Both the position numbers and the translations under genes were made by a program. The notes below the pieces were generated by a model. It was not told the DNA's origin, ran no database searches, and saw only the letters and a list, made by a program, of their open reading frames with translations. From CAYNHF01 sp964397045 (lineage in GTDB: Bacteria > Actinomycetota > Acidimicrobiia > Spongiisociales > UBA5794): a stretch of 64,000 nt of DNA. Shown in pieces: positions 35,229-43,829 of this stretch (positions are counted from its first letter, which is position 1; each line of letters opens with the position of its first letter). The DNA is taken from the NCBI GenBank assembly GCA_964397045.1, contig CAYNHF010000006.1:62001-126000 (forward strand), written 5' to 3'.

Positions 35229-35821
35229 CCGGATGAGCCTAGGAGGGGTCGCAGCCAGGTCCCCCCCGGTAGCCGCGCCGCGACGTCGAGGTCTCGCCGC
35301 GTGTCGACATCGATTGCGAGCCGGTAGTCGACGATGACCCGTGCCGCCGGTACGGAGGCGAGATGGTAGTGAAAGCTGGAAGGGCCGTAGTGAAGCGGCT
35401 GCGGGTCGAGGCCCCCGAGTACGGCCGTACCCCCGTTGTAGGAAGGCACAATCACCGGCCCTTCGGACGCGGCGGCGACAACGGGTGCAAGAGCTTCGGC
35501 GGTCACCAGCGGAAGGTCCGCATGGAGAATCACCCACGCAGACCCACCGTGGACACCGGCGTCAATGGCCGCACCTGCGGCCCGGTCGAGTCCGCCTCCC
35601 GGATCGTCGAGTACCGCAAGATTCAGGCCCGCGGCCCACGTGCGCACCTCGGGACTGCCTGCGATTACGAAGACGTGATCGACGCTTGTGCCTCGTGCGG
35701 CCTCGACGGCGCGCGCTGCCATGCCCTTCGTCAGCGTTCGGCGTACCGGTGGCTCCAGGTCGGGCTGGAGACGGGTCTTGCCCGCGGCGAAGGATCGAAC
35801 GGGGATGGCAACGACAGGCAT
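35225..35821 (-). CDS. cofC: 2-phospho-L-lactate/phosphoenolpyruvate guanylyltransferase of F420 synthesis
   Basis: 198-residue nucleotidyltransferase that activates 2-phospholactate (archaea) or phosphoenolpyruvate (actinobacteria, where it is called FbiD) with GTP for coenzyme F420 assembly. Visible are the N terminus VVAIPVRSFAAGKTRL, the DDPGGGLDRA segment and the metal aspartate in LHADLPLV. ATG 35821 gives the family N terminus. An LLM-class F420-type oxidoreductase is divergent from it, which supports F420 use by this organism. Confidence 0.88.
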   Translation of the reverse strand: MPVVAIPVRSFAAGKTRLQPDLEPPVRRTLTKGMAARAVEAARGTSVDHVFVIAGSPEVRTWAAGLNLAVLDDPGGGLDRAAGAAIDAGVHGGSAWVILHADLPLVTAEALAPVVAAASEGPVIVPSYNGGTAVLGGLDPQPLHYGPSSFHYHLASVPAARVIVDYRLAIDVDTRRDLDVAARLPGGTWLRPLLGSSG

Positions 35822-36127
35822 GATGGTCAGGTTCCTGTCGGTCTGTGGACGGCGGCCCTTGTCACGTTCCGCTGGAGCCCGGCCAGCCGGGCAGCAAGGT
35901 CCGGAGGAGTCTGCTGCGTCACGGCACGCGAGGATACCGGGAAGAGGACGGACGGCAGTTGTGATGGAGCCGATCGAGCCACCTGGACTAGTGAAGGTGG
36001 ACTTGGGCGATCGGAGTGATGCCTTAGCCCTGCCGCGCTCACGCTGGGCTGCGGCCTCACTGCCAGTAGAGGCCCTCGCCGGGACCACTAACCTCGCCGG
36101 GTTGCAGCCAACGTCAAGGAGAGACCC
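35822..36127. other. intergenic region between cofC and the LLM oxidoreductase
   Basis: 306 bp between divergent genes. It must hold promoters for both directions. I saw no confident -35/-10 pair, no small gene and no strong repeat; only the AAGGAGAG ribosome-binding site right before 36128 stands out. Confidence 0.5.
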
Positions 36128-37090
36128 ATGCGTTTTGGTGCGTTCGTACCGCAGGGATGGAAGCTGGACCTGAGTGAGATTCCGGTGGAACAGCAGTGGG
36201 ACACCATGGTAAGCGTCGCCAGGGTCGCAGAGGAAACCGGATACGAGTCGGCGTGGGTCTACGACCACTTCCACACCTTCCCGGTCGTCACCCAGCAGTC
36301 GACGTGGGAGGCATGGACCACGATGGCCGGCTTGGCAGAGGCGACGGACACGATTCGCCTCGGGCAGATGTGCACCTGCAACGGCTATCGCCCGCCCTCA
36401 CTGCTGGCAAAGATCACCGCCAATATCGATGTGATGTCGGGAGGCAGGCTCGACGTTGGAATCGGTGCCGGTTGGTACGAGCACGAATACAAGGGCTACG
36501 GCTATCCGTTTCCGAAACCGTCGGTACGGATCGGCGAACTCGATGAGTCAGTCCAGATCCTGCGTTCGATGTGGACCCAGGACGAAACCACCTTCGACGG
36601 CAGGCACTACCAACTCGAAGGTGCCATCAACCGTCCCCGCCCGCTCCAGGACCCCTACCCGCCGTTGTGGATCGCTGGTGGAGGGGAACAGCTCACGTTG
36701 CGCGTTGTCGCCAAGTACGGGGACTACGCGAACTACGGGGGGGATGCCGAGACGTTCCGGCACAAAACCGAGGTCCTGCAGAATCACTGCCGGAAGGTTG
36801 GCCGTGACTTCGACGAGATCACACTCTCGCGTGCCTTCGAGTGCCTCATCGCAGAGGATCAAGCAGCGCTCGACGAGAAGCTCGTCGAAGTCGAGCGTTT
36901 GCTTCCCGAGGGCCGAACCATGGAGCAGTGGCGTCGCATTCCGATCGTGGGCACTCCAGAACAGGTGGTGAGCAAGCTCCAGGAGTACCAGGACCTCGGA
37001 GTGGAGTACGTCATCGGCTACTTCTCAGATGCCGCCTGGGGTGATGGCATGCGGCTGTTCGCCAACGAGGTGATGCCCGCCTTCGCCTGA
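36128..37090 (+). CDS. LLM class F420-dependent oxidoreductase
   Basis: 320-residue TIM-barrel flavin/F420 enzyme of the luciferase-like family. Markers are RFGAFVPQGW at the start, ETGYESAWVYDHF, RLGQMCTCNGYRPPSLLAK, and DVGIGAGWYEHEYKGYGY, the usual cofactor/phosphate region of the F420 branch. AAGGAGAG lies six bases before the ATG. The divergent cofC supports F420 over FMN as cofactor. Substrate unknown. Confidence 0.88.
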   Translation: MRFGAFVPQGWKLDLSEIPVEQQWDTMVSVARVAEETGYESAWVYDHFHTFPVVTQQSTWEAWTTMAGLAEATDTIRLGQMCTCNGYRPPSLLAKITANIDVMSGGRLDVGIGAGWYEHEYKGYGYPFPKPSVRIGELDESVQILRSMWTQDETTFDGRHYQLEGAINRPRPLQDPYPPLWIAGGGEQLTLRVVAKYGDYANYGGDAETFRHKTEVLQNHCRKVGRDFDEITLSRAFECLIAEDQAALDEKLVEVERLLPEGRTMEQWRRIPIVGTPEQVVSKLQEYQDLGVEYVIGYFSDAAWGDGMRLFANEVMPAFA

Positions 37091-37102
37091 GCCGGGGGGC
37101 GC

Positions 37103-38107
37103 TCAGCCGATCGGGATCGCGATCCGGCGCTCGTACCAGCGCAGTAGCAGGCTCAGCAGCAGTGTGAGCGTCACGTAGAGGATCACGAGCACGACATAAC
37201 TCTCCCGGAAGCGGAAGCTCGACCCTGCATAGAGGCGAGCCGCTTGAGTGAGCTCATTGACGGCGAGTATCGAAACGAGCGACGTGTCCTTCATCAGCGA
37301 TATGAGGTCGTTGCCGAGCGCCGGCAGCATGTTGCGCACCGCCTGAGGCAGCGTGATACGGCGCATGATCTGCGCGTCGTTGAGCCCCACGGCGCGGCCG
37401 GCTTCGATCTGACCAATGGGCACGGACTGGATGCCGGCGCGGAAGACCTCGGCGATGAATGCGGCGTAGAAGAGGGAGAGCGCCGTTGTGCCCCGCATCG
37501 CCTCGTTGATGGCCCGGCTGCTGAGATTGAGTAGATCCGCAAACGGGGGGACGACCACGAAGGCGATCAAGAAGATCCATACCAGCATCGGGATGCCGCG
37601 CACGAACTCGATGTAGAGCGTCGCTGTGTTGCGAATGATGACGACGGCGATGTCCTGGCGCCAGCTGGCGATGATGGCGACGCCCCACAGGACCATGAGC
37701 AGGAGGACCGAGACCGTGATCGAAAACGAGGACACCAACGTGGCTGTCGTTCCCAGTATCGCGATGCCCACGAACAGCGCGGTGTAGTACCAGCGCCGGC
37801 CGTCGTAAGTGGCCAGTCGGAGCAGTGCAATGAACAGCCCGATGACGACCGCGATCACGAACGAGCCGCCTGTGAGGAGGAGGGTGACCGCGATGCCCTT
37901 GGTGAGTTGCAGTGGCACCGGGAAGATCGCCTCGAACGCATTGCCGAATTCCTCGTTGGTGAGGATGGCAATCGCCAACAGAACGATGATCCCGATCATC
38001 GCCACCAACCACCACGGGAATTCCGCGGCACTCCAGGTGATCACGCTGGTTGGTGTGCCGTCTGCTCCGGGATCTAGCGGGTCTGCCTTCTGAGTCGTAG
38101 CCGCCAC
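37103..38107 (-). CDS. polar amino acid ABC transporter permease (HisM/GlnP type)
   Basis: 334 residues from GTG 38107, with GGAGG five bases upstream. An unusual N-terminal extension with two extra helices precedes the classic permease core. The EAA loop is EAGRAVGLNDAQIMRRITLPQA. With the binding-protein gene just upstream it makes an importer for polar amino acids, but no ATPase gene is in this cluster. A stable hairpin separates the two genes and may lower permease expression relative to the binding protein. Confidence 0.88.
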   Translation of the reverse strand: MAATTQKADPLDPGADGTPTSVITWSAAEFPWWLVAMIGIIVLLAIAILTNEEFGNAFEAIFPVPLQLTKGIAVTLLLTGGSFVIAVVIGLFIALLRLATYDGRRWYYTALFVGIAILGTTATLVSSFSITVSVLLLMVLWGVAIIASWRQDIAVVIIRNTATLYIEFVRGIPMLVWIFLIAFVVVPPFADLLNLSSRAINEAMRGTTALSLFYAAFIAEVFRAGIQSVPIGQIEAGRAVGLNDAQIMRRITLPQAVRNMLPALGNDLISLMKDTSLVSILAVNELTQAARLYAGSSFRFRESYVVLVILYVTLTLLLSLLLRWYERRIAIPIG

Positions 38108-38130
38108 TGCATCCTCCGTCCAAATGGAAA

Positions 38131-38157
38131 CGCCGGGCCCCCGTGGGGGACCCGGCG
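38131..38157 (-). terminator. intercistronic hairpin between binding protein and permease genes
   Basis: On the minus strand, CGCCGGG-T-CCCCC pairs with GGGGG-C-CCGGCG around a three-base loop, followed by TTTCCATTTGG. It fits a partial terminator or RNA-stabilising stem, a common device to make more binding protein than permease. Confidence 0.6.
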
Positions 38158-38210
38158 CATCCTAGGGCTTGCGCTGGTCCGGCTCTTGGCCAGAACCGGC
38201 GGACGTCCGT

Positions 38211-39068
38211 CTACTCCTCGTATGCCCCTTCTCCGATGTCTTCGTACGTGATGGTGAAGGCGTCCGTGAAGTACTTCGCCCCGAGCTCATCGAGGGTGCC
38301 GTCAGCCTTCAACAACGCGAGCGCGGTGTTGATCGGAGTCACCAGGTCAGACCCTTTTTCGAAGATGAAGCCGAGCGGATCGCTCTGCAGGGCACCATCG
38401 ACGGTCTTGATCTGGTCTGCGTTGGTGCCGACGTAACCCTGGCCTGCCGCATCGTCGATGATGACAACGTCGACGTCGCCCGCGATCAGCGCCTGGATGG
38501 CCAGAGGGAACTGGTCGTAGGCCTTGATGCGGTCTGTCCCCACGAGGTCCGAGGCAAGCTCGAAGTTAGTCGTGCCGACCTGCGTGCCCACCAGCGCGTC
38601 GCTGGCGATCACTGCGGTCGCGTCTCCGTAGCGGTCGTCGTCGAGACGGGCGATGAACTTCTGCTCGACCACCATGTAGGCATCGGAGTAGTCGACCACC
38701 TCAGCTCGTTCGTCGGTAATGGAGATACCGTCACCTGCCGTGTCGACTGCACCTTGCGCGACCTGGTCGATCATCGGGTCCCACTGCATCTGGACGAAGT
38801 CCGGGGTGCAGTTGATCAGTTCGCAGATCGCCGCGAACGCGTCGTAGTCCCAACCGGCAGGGTCGCCACCGGACGCGGGAATGTAGTTGAAGGGCAGGTA
38901 GGCGTTCTCGACTGCGATCGTGACGGTACGTCCGCCCAGGTCGGGAACTTCGCCGGCCGCCACGGTGGTGCCGGTGTCGCCGTCATCGCTGCTGTCGTCG
39001 TCGCCGCATGCTGCTGCGATCAACGCAAACGCGAAGACCAACAGCACCAACGCTCTTTTCTTGCTCAT
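38211..39068 (-). CDS. amino acid ABC transporter substrate-binding lipoprotein
   Basis: 285 residues. Lipoprotein signal with lipobox LIAAACG, a Ser/Asp/Gly linker, then a type-2 periplasmic-binding fold: TVTIAVENAYLPFNYI, WDYDAFAAICE, ITDERAEVVDYSDAY, DVVIIDDAAGQGYV. These match family-3 amino-acid binding proteins. GGAGGATC sits just before ATG 39068; the longer open frame is rejected. First gene of a two-gene operon with the permease. Confidence 0.9.
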   Translation of the reverse strand: MSKKRALVLLVFAFALIAAACGDDDSSDDGDTGTTVAAGEVPDLGGRTVTIAVENAYLPFNYIPASGGDPAGWDYDAFAAICELINCTPDFVQMQWDPMIDQVAQGAVDTAGDGISITDERAEVVDYSDAYMVVEQKFIARLDDDRYGDATAVIASDALVGTQVGTTNFELASDLVGTDRIKAYDQFPLAIQALIAGDVDVVIIDDAAGQGYVGTNADQIKTVDGALQSDPLGFIFEKGSDLVTPINTALALLKADGTLDELGAKYFTDAFTITYEDIGEGAYEE

Positions 39069-39145
39069 GGATGATCCTCCTTGAAAGCCCGCCCGTAACG
39101 GGAGAGGGAAGCGTAATCGACCGCGGCGCATAGGTCGATCCGCAC

Positions 39146-39835
39146 TCAGCCGAGCAGGTCCTCGAGGCTCATTGCGAGTTCGGGCGCATCCACCCCGTGC
39201 CGGACAAATACCCAGCTGTGTGCAACGTCGAGTGAGTCGATCGCCGCAGCTCGCTGCTGCAGCACCGATGGGTCGTATGTGTCGGCGCGCAGCCGGACGT
39301 ATGCAGAGGATGACGTCACGTGCCAGCCGGGTTCGGGCGTCTTGGCGTCGCTGATCACCCAGGCAACATCGTGGTCTCGCAGCAGGTCGCGCACGCCGGC
39401 TTCGTCCCACGAGGGATGGAGGAACTCCCAGGCCGCAGGGATGTCGACCGGCCAAGTATCGAGGAACGCGGCCAGCAGGCCGTCGTCTCGCAGATAGTTG
39501 TGAGGCAACTGGAAGAACACGATGCCGAGCCGGTCGCCGAGTAGTCGAGCCTGCGCGATCTGGGCGGGTACGTCGACTTCGGGCGTCTTGAGCCGATTGA
39601 AATGGGTTGCCCGTTGATGCGCTTTCATCGCGTACCGAAAGGCGTTGGGCGTGGCCGCCAGCCATCTGGATGCGGCGTCCTGATCGAGGTCTCGTCGGTA
39701 GGTGATGTTGGCTTCAACGGCATCGAAGACCTCGGCGTAGCGCTCGAGCCAACGTCGCTGCGGTACACCGGCGTAGATCGACTGCTTCCACTCGGGGTAG
39801 GACCAGCCCGAGGTGCCGATCGTGATGGTGCTCAT
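39146..39835 (-). CDS. DUF72 family protein
   Basis: 229 residues of the DUF72 TIM-barrel: TITIGTSGWSYPEWK at the N terminus, a central VFFQLPHN, a WEFLHPSW strand, and a C-terminal YVRLRADTYDP. The usual VE-x-N-S-TFY motif is altered to VEANITYRR. Family function is unknown, with scattered links to Fe-S proteins and nucleic-acid repair. It has its own position between the amino-acid transporter and pyk. Confidence 0.82.
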   Translation of the reverse strand: MSTITIGTSGWSYPEWKQSIYAGVPQRRWLERYAEVFDAVEANITYRRDLDQDAASRWLAATPNAFRYAMKAHQRATHFNRLKTPEVDVPAQIAQARLLGDRLGIVFFQLPHNYLRDDGLLAAFLDTWPVDIPAAWEFLHPSWDEAGVRDLLRDHDVAWVISDAKTPEPGWHVTSSSAYVRLRADTYDPSVLQQRAAAIDSLDVAHSWVFVRHGVDAPELAMSLEDLLG

Positions 39836-39930
39836 GGCTTCACGCTACCCGGCCCGGCAGGCCCACTCGGTTGGAGGTGCGCTCTTGCGGGGTGCGGGCC
39901 GGGCGCAGCGGTGCCGCTTATGCTGAGGCG

Positions 39931-41367
39931 ATGCGACGCAAGACCAAGATCATCGCAACCCTCGGCCCTGCTGTGGCCAGCAGGCAGGCAATTGATGGGC
40001 TCGTCTCGGCGGGGATGGACGTCGCCCGGCTCAACTTCTCCCACGGTGATCACGAGTCACACGCCGAGATGGCAGATTGGGTGCGCAGCGCATCGATCCG
40101 GCTCGAGCGTCCGGTTGCCGTACTCCAGGACGTCCAGGGCCCGCGGATCCGGGTCGGAACCTTTCCCGGCGGCTCTGCCAGGCTCGAAGATGGTGCCGAA
40201 GTGACCCTCTCTCCGGGTGAAGCCGAGGGCGGGGAGGGCCAGATATTCATCGAGAATCTCGAGGCGGCAGCGATGGAGGTCGGCGCCCCGGTGTTGATGT
40301 CAGATGGCCTCATCAAACTGGAGGCGGTTGCCGTAAGGGGGAGCGATATCACCGCCAGAGTGGTCGACGGCGGCGAGCTTCTCGACCACAAGGGAGTCGC
40401 CTTCCCCGGCACGAGGCTGGCAGTCCCGGCAGTTACCGAAAAAGACGAACGCGACCTGGCGTTCGGTCACGAACTCGAGCCGGACTACGTCGCCGCGTCT
40501 TTCGTATCTTCCGGCGCCACCATCGAAGAGGTGCGCAAGCACGTCGTACCGGGGACACCGATCATTGCCAAGATCGAGAGTGCGGTCGGCTACCTCAACC
40601 TCGACGACATCCTCGAGTCGGCAAGCGGGGCGATGGTGGCGCGCGGCGACCTCGGGGTGGAGCTCTCCTACGAGTCGGTGCCGCGGGCGCAGAAGGAGAT
40701 CCTCTCGCGCACCAATGCCAAGGCTCGAATCTCGATCACGGCAACCGAGATGCTCGAGTCGATGACGCATTCGCGAAGACCCACCCGAGCAGAGGTCACA
40801 GATGTTTCCTCTGCCGTACTCGACGGCACCGACGCAGTGATGTTGTCTGCGGAGACTGCGATCGGCGACCACCCTGCCCACACGGTGGCGACGATGGCGA
40901 AAATCTGTGCGGAGGCGGAAGCCATGCCCGGCTACTCCATTGGATCGACAATCGAGTTCCTGGAGGATTCGGCGCGGTTCGCTTCGGCAACTGCACGTGC
41001 GTGCGTCGAGGCAGCCACCAGCCTGGGTATGAAGACGATTGTTGCCTTCACGGAGTCGGGGAGTACCGCCCGGCTCATCTCGAAGTACCGACCTGCGGCA
41101 GAGATCTACGCGTTCACGGTGAGCGACGAGACCTTCCGCAGGATGGCACTCTACTCAGGGGTCACTCCCCTGAGATTCGAAAGGGTCGACTCGACAGACG
41201 ACATGATTGCCCACGCCGAGCAGCATCTGCTGCAGAACGGGATTGCGACAGATGGCGAGGCAGTGGTGATGGTGGCCGGCATTCCCCCGAACCAGGCATC
41301 GTTCACCAATCTCATGAAGCTCCACTCCATCGGTAGCGCATCTCACGGCGTGCCGGGCTTCGAGTAA
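39931..41367 (+). CDS. pyk: pyruvate kinase
   Basis: 478 residues. Converts phosphoenolpyruvate and ADP to pyruvate and ATP. Visible are TKIIATLGPA, MDVARLNFSHG, the catalytic lysine in IIAKIESAVG, VARGDLGVEL, TATEMLESM, the conserved R-x-PTRAEV, and AVMLSAETA (usually SGETA). ATG 39931 is the family start, with GAGG close upstream. The C-terminal allosteric domain is complete. Confidence 0.95.
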   Translation: MRRKTKIIATLGPAVASRQAIDGLVSAGMDVARLNFSHGDHESHAEMADWVRSASIRLERPVAVLQDVQGPRIRVGTFPGGSARLEDGAEVTLSPGEAEGGEGQIFIENLEAAAMEVGAPVLMSDGLIKLEAVAVRGSDITARVVDGGELLDHKGVAFPGTRLAVPAVTEKDERDLAFGHELEPDYVAASFVSSGATIEEVRKHVVPGTPIIAKIESAVGYLNLDDILESASGAMVARGDLGVELSYESVPRAQKEILSRTNAKARISITATEMLESMTHSRRPTRAEVTDVSSAVLDGTDAVMLSAETAIGDHPAHTVATMAKICAEAEAMPGYSIGSTIEFLEDSARFASATARACVEAATSLGMKTIVAFTESGSTARLISKYRPAAEIYAFTVSDETFRRMALYSGVTPLRFERVDSTDDMIAHAEQHLLQNGIATDGEAVVMVAGIPPNQASFTNLMKLHSIGSASHGVPGFE

Positions 41368-41393
41368 CATCCGCGCCGCAGGAGGTTCTCCCG

Positions 41394-41693
41394 ATGGGTC
41401 AGGTCATCAAGGTCGAGCAGGAGCGTCTGGGCGACGCGGTCGTCTTCACGGCAGACCGGAGCATCACAGGCCAGGCAGGTTCCTCGTTCTCACCCGGCGA
41501 CGAGCTCTCCGAAGATGGTGGGTTTGCCGGGGCACTGGCGGCCCGCCTGTTCGCTGAGGACGAAGACCTGGATCACGTCTGGGTGGCGTCAAATACCGTC
41601 GTGGTTCGCAGGTCCACCGGCTGGCGCCCATCGGACATCGAGAACGCCGCAGACGTGTTGAGCGACTTCTTCGTGTACTACCGCGCCGGCTAG
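41394..41693 (+). CDS. small protein resembling the Nfu/NifU N-terminal domain
   Basis: 99 residues, with AGGAGG ahead of the ATG, 26 bp after pyk. The pattern VVFTADRSITGQAGSSFS, a short acidic insert, then LAARLF...LDHVWVASNTVVVRR and a final helix match the N-terminal (Nfu_N) half of Fe-S scaffold proteins. The CxxC cluster-binding half is missing, so it would not hold a cluster alone. The match is by eye and tentative. Confidence 0.55.
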   Translation: MGQVIKVEQERLGDAVVFTADRSITGQAGSSFSPGDELSEDGGFAGALAARLFAEDEDLDHVWVASNTVVVRRSTGWRPSDIENAADVLSDFFVYYRAG

Positions 41694-41696
41694 ACC

Positions 41697-43730
41697 TCAG
41701 CCGCCGCCGCCTCCGCCTTCCCCGTCGTCCGGTGGTGGGGGTGGAGGTGGAGGTGCCACATAGGTGTAGACGGTTACCTTCACTGTGGAGCCCTCCGCGA
41801 GGTAACCCGTCGTGCTCTGGCTGGCCACGGTCCCATCTTTGCTCTCGTTACTGGTTTCTTCCGACCCATTGTTCGCGATCAGGAAGCCGGACGCCTGCAG
41901 AGTGGCGGTGGCGTCACCGAAGCTCATGCCGACGACGCTGGGAACCTTCTCCGGGCACGCCTGGTTGGAACCCGGCATGTCGCAGGGGTGCACTTCGATG
42001 ATCGCCGGCAGAGCGCTGTAGGTCCACCCCCACCTTTTCTCAGACACGACCGTTCCGCCGGGATCGGTGCACGTGCGGGTGACGGTGTTCTTCCAGCCTT
42101 TTGAAGCACTCTCGACCTTGACTTGCTGACCGGGATTGAGCGAAGCATTCGAGAGGTACTCGGTACCGCCGACTTTCTCGTCGAAGCGGTCCCCGAGCCG
42201 GCGGGTGCAATCGAGTCCCCCATTGTTGCCGAAGAATTTCACCGTGATCGAGGACTTGGTGTATTGCGTCTTGATGAACACCGGAGCATCGGTGTTGTTG
42301 CGGAACTCCAGGTCGGGTGCAGGCCACGAGATGGTGGCCTCGTTCACCTCGGGGTACCGGGTGAAGTAGCGGCTGTGGGGTTTGTGAGTGATGTCCTCGT
42401 ACCCTCCATAGAACACCGCGTTGTAGAAGGTGGTGGCGAACTGGCTGACTCCGCCGCCGACTGCGTCCACGAGCCGGCCGTTGACCAGCATGCCGGCCGG
42501 CACGAAGCCCTTGGCCTCGGTTCTCCTGCCGACGTGCTCGTTGAGTGAGAAGCTCTTGCCAGGCATGACGATCGCGCCGTTGACGACGTCGGCGAAGGCA
42601 TGGATGTTGGTAACGCGGTCGTTGCCTCCGCCCGCAGAGTGTTTGGTGGTGAACTGAGAGACCTTGGTGAACGGCCCCATTGCCCGGGCTTCCTCGGTCG
42701 TGAACCGGGGTTCTTCACCGGTTGCGAACGGGAATTCTCCCGTCCGCGAAGACCGGGCCGTGGCCGCCAGCAGTTCTTCCATCACCAGGTCGATGTCGAG
42801 TCGGAGCGCATTGCTGCCCGGGATGATCGTGACCTTTTCCTCTGCCGTGTCCCACTCGAACTTGGCGCTGACCGGTTCCTGCTCGACCTCCTGCTTGCGG
42901 TCAAGCAGCAGTGCTGCGATCTCGTCACGGTCGAAACCCTGCTCGATGCGCAGCGGTGAGTTTTGGGTGATCTCGCTGGTGAAGGCGTTGACGAGCTGCT
43001 CTGCGGTGAACTCGAATACGAGCTCGGGGTCTTCCGAAGTGAGCGTGACGGGTCCGCCGATGAGCAGATTTGCCTCTTCGACGGCCTGGTTGATGTCTTC
43101 TTCAGTGAAGTCGGGCGTGATGGAGACGGTCGGCAGGGTCACCATGTCACGTTCGACCTGGACCACGGAATCGACCACGAGGCGCCTGGCGGGAGGCCGG
43201 TCGATGCCCTCACCTGATCGCGGGTAGTCTGGCAAGGCGCGGCCATCGTCGATCTGGACGCTGCCGGTGTAGACCGGCCTCGCGATCACCAGTTGCTCCC
43301 ACTTGGTGAAGACATCCTCGAGCAGGTCCTCTTCGTAAGAGACGGCAACGTCGAGGGTGATCGGATCGCTGAACGTGCCGAACCATCCGAAGAGCTGGCT
43401 GAAGAAGCCTTCCTCACGGCGCTGCTGCATGGCTTCGGCGACCACTGCCTCTTCGTCGATCGCGAGGGCGATGTCGACCGGGATCAGGTTGAGCCGCTGG
43501 TCGGACACCAGAAACGGCGCGGGCGTGGTGCGGAGCGTACGCTCGTACACCCGCAGTTCAGCCAGAGCGTCTTCTTCGCTGAGCCCGCTGAGTTCGACTC
43601 CGGCGGCGGTGACGCCGCGGGCAACCTCGCCGCTGGCCGCGGCTTGGTCGACACTGAACGCCACGATCCACAGCAGAATCACTGCGACCGGGACGGTCAG
43701 GATGAGGAGAAGGTTCTTGGGCAAGGTCAT
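41697..43730 (-). CDS. VanW/YoaR-type cell-wall protein with PASTA domain
   Basis: 677 residues from ATG 43730. An N-terminal membrane helix (about 5-27) is followed outside the cell by peptidoglycan-binding-4 type repeats, then a VanW domain (GVSQFATTFYNAVFYGGYED and RYPEVNEATISWP), a YxxVEV-type strand region, and a PASTA domain from about 595 (VPSVVGMSFGDATATL). It ends in eight prolines and a DDGEGGGGGG tail. PASTA domains bind peptidoglycan or muropeptides, and VanW function is unknown. A TACAAT at 43761-43766 argues against the 18-residue longer start. Confidence 0.85.
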   Translation of the reverse strand: MTLPKNLLLILTVPVAVILLWIVAFSVDQAAASGEVARGVTAAGVELSGLSEEDALAELRVYERTLRTTPAPFLVSDQRLNLIPVDIALAIDEEAVVAEAMQQRREEGFFSQLFGWFGTFSDPITLDVAVSYEEDLLEDVFTKWEQLVIARPVYTGSVQIDDGRALPDYPRSGEGIDRPPARRLVVDSVVQVERDMVTLPTVSITPDFTEEDINQAVEEANLLIGGPVTLTSEDPELVFEFTAEQLVNAFTSEITQNSPLRIEQGFDRDEIAALLLDRKQEVEQEPVSAKFEWDTAEEKVTIIPGSNALRLDIDLVMEELLAATARSSRTGEFPFATGEEPRFTTEEARAMGPFTKVSQFTTKHSAGGGNDRVTNIHAFADVVNGAIVMPGKSFSLNEHVGRRTEAKGFVPAGMLVNGRLVDAVGGGVSQFATTFYNAVFYGGYEDITHKPHSRYFTRYPEVNEATISWPAPDLEFRNNTDAPVFIKTQYTKSSITVKFFGNNGGLDCTRRLGDRFDEKVGGTEYLSNASLNPGQQVKVESASKGWKNTVTRTCTDPGGTVVSEKRWGWTYSALPAIIEVHPCDMPGSNQACPEKVPSVVGMSFGDATATLQASGFLIANNGSEETSNESKDGTVASQSTTGYLAEGSTVKVTVYTYVAPPPPPPPPDDGEGGGGGG

Positions 43731-43760
43731 AACGAGGGCCAACCACCAGTTGGAGTTTGA

Positions 43761-43766
43761 ATTGTA
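43761..43766 (-). promoter_or_regulatory. candidate -10 box of the VanW/PASTA gene
   Basis: TACAAT on the minus strand, 31 bp before ATG 43730, in a local AT-rich patch. It would give a leader of roughly 20 bases. No strong -35 at 17 bp. Confidence 0.45.
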
Positions 43767-43829
43767 CCGCGACCCCGGAAACAAGTTGATTCACCGGCGG
43801 ATCTCACATCAGTAGATACGATCCGGAGC

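Noticed and set aside
35229..35537. N-terminal extension of the PIG-L frame
   Set aside because: Lies inside cofC in another frame; ATG 35228 with ATGA coupling is clear.
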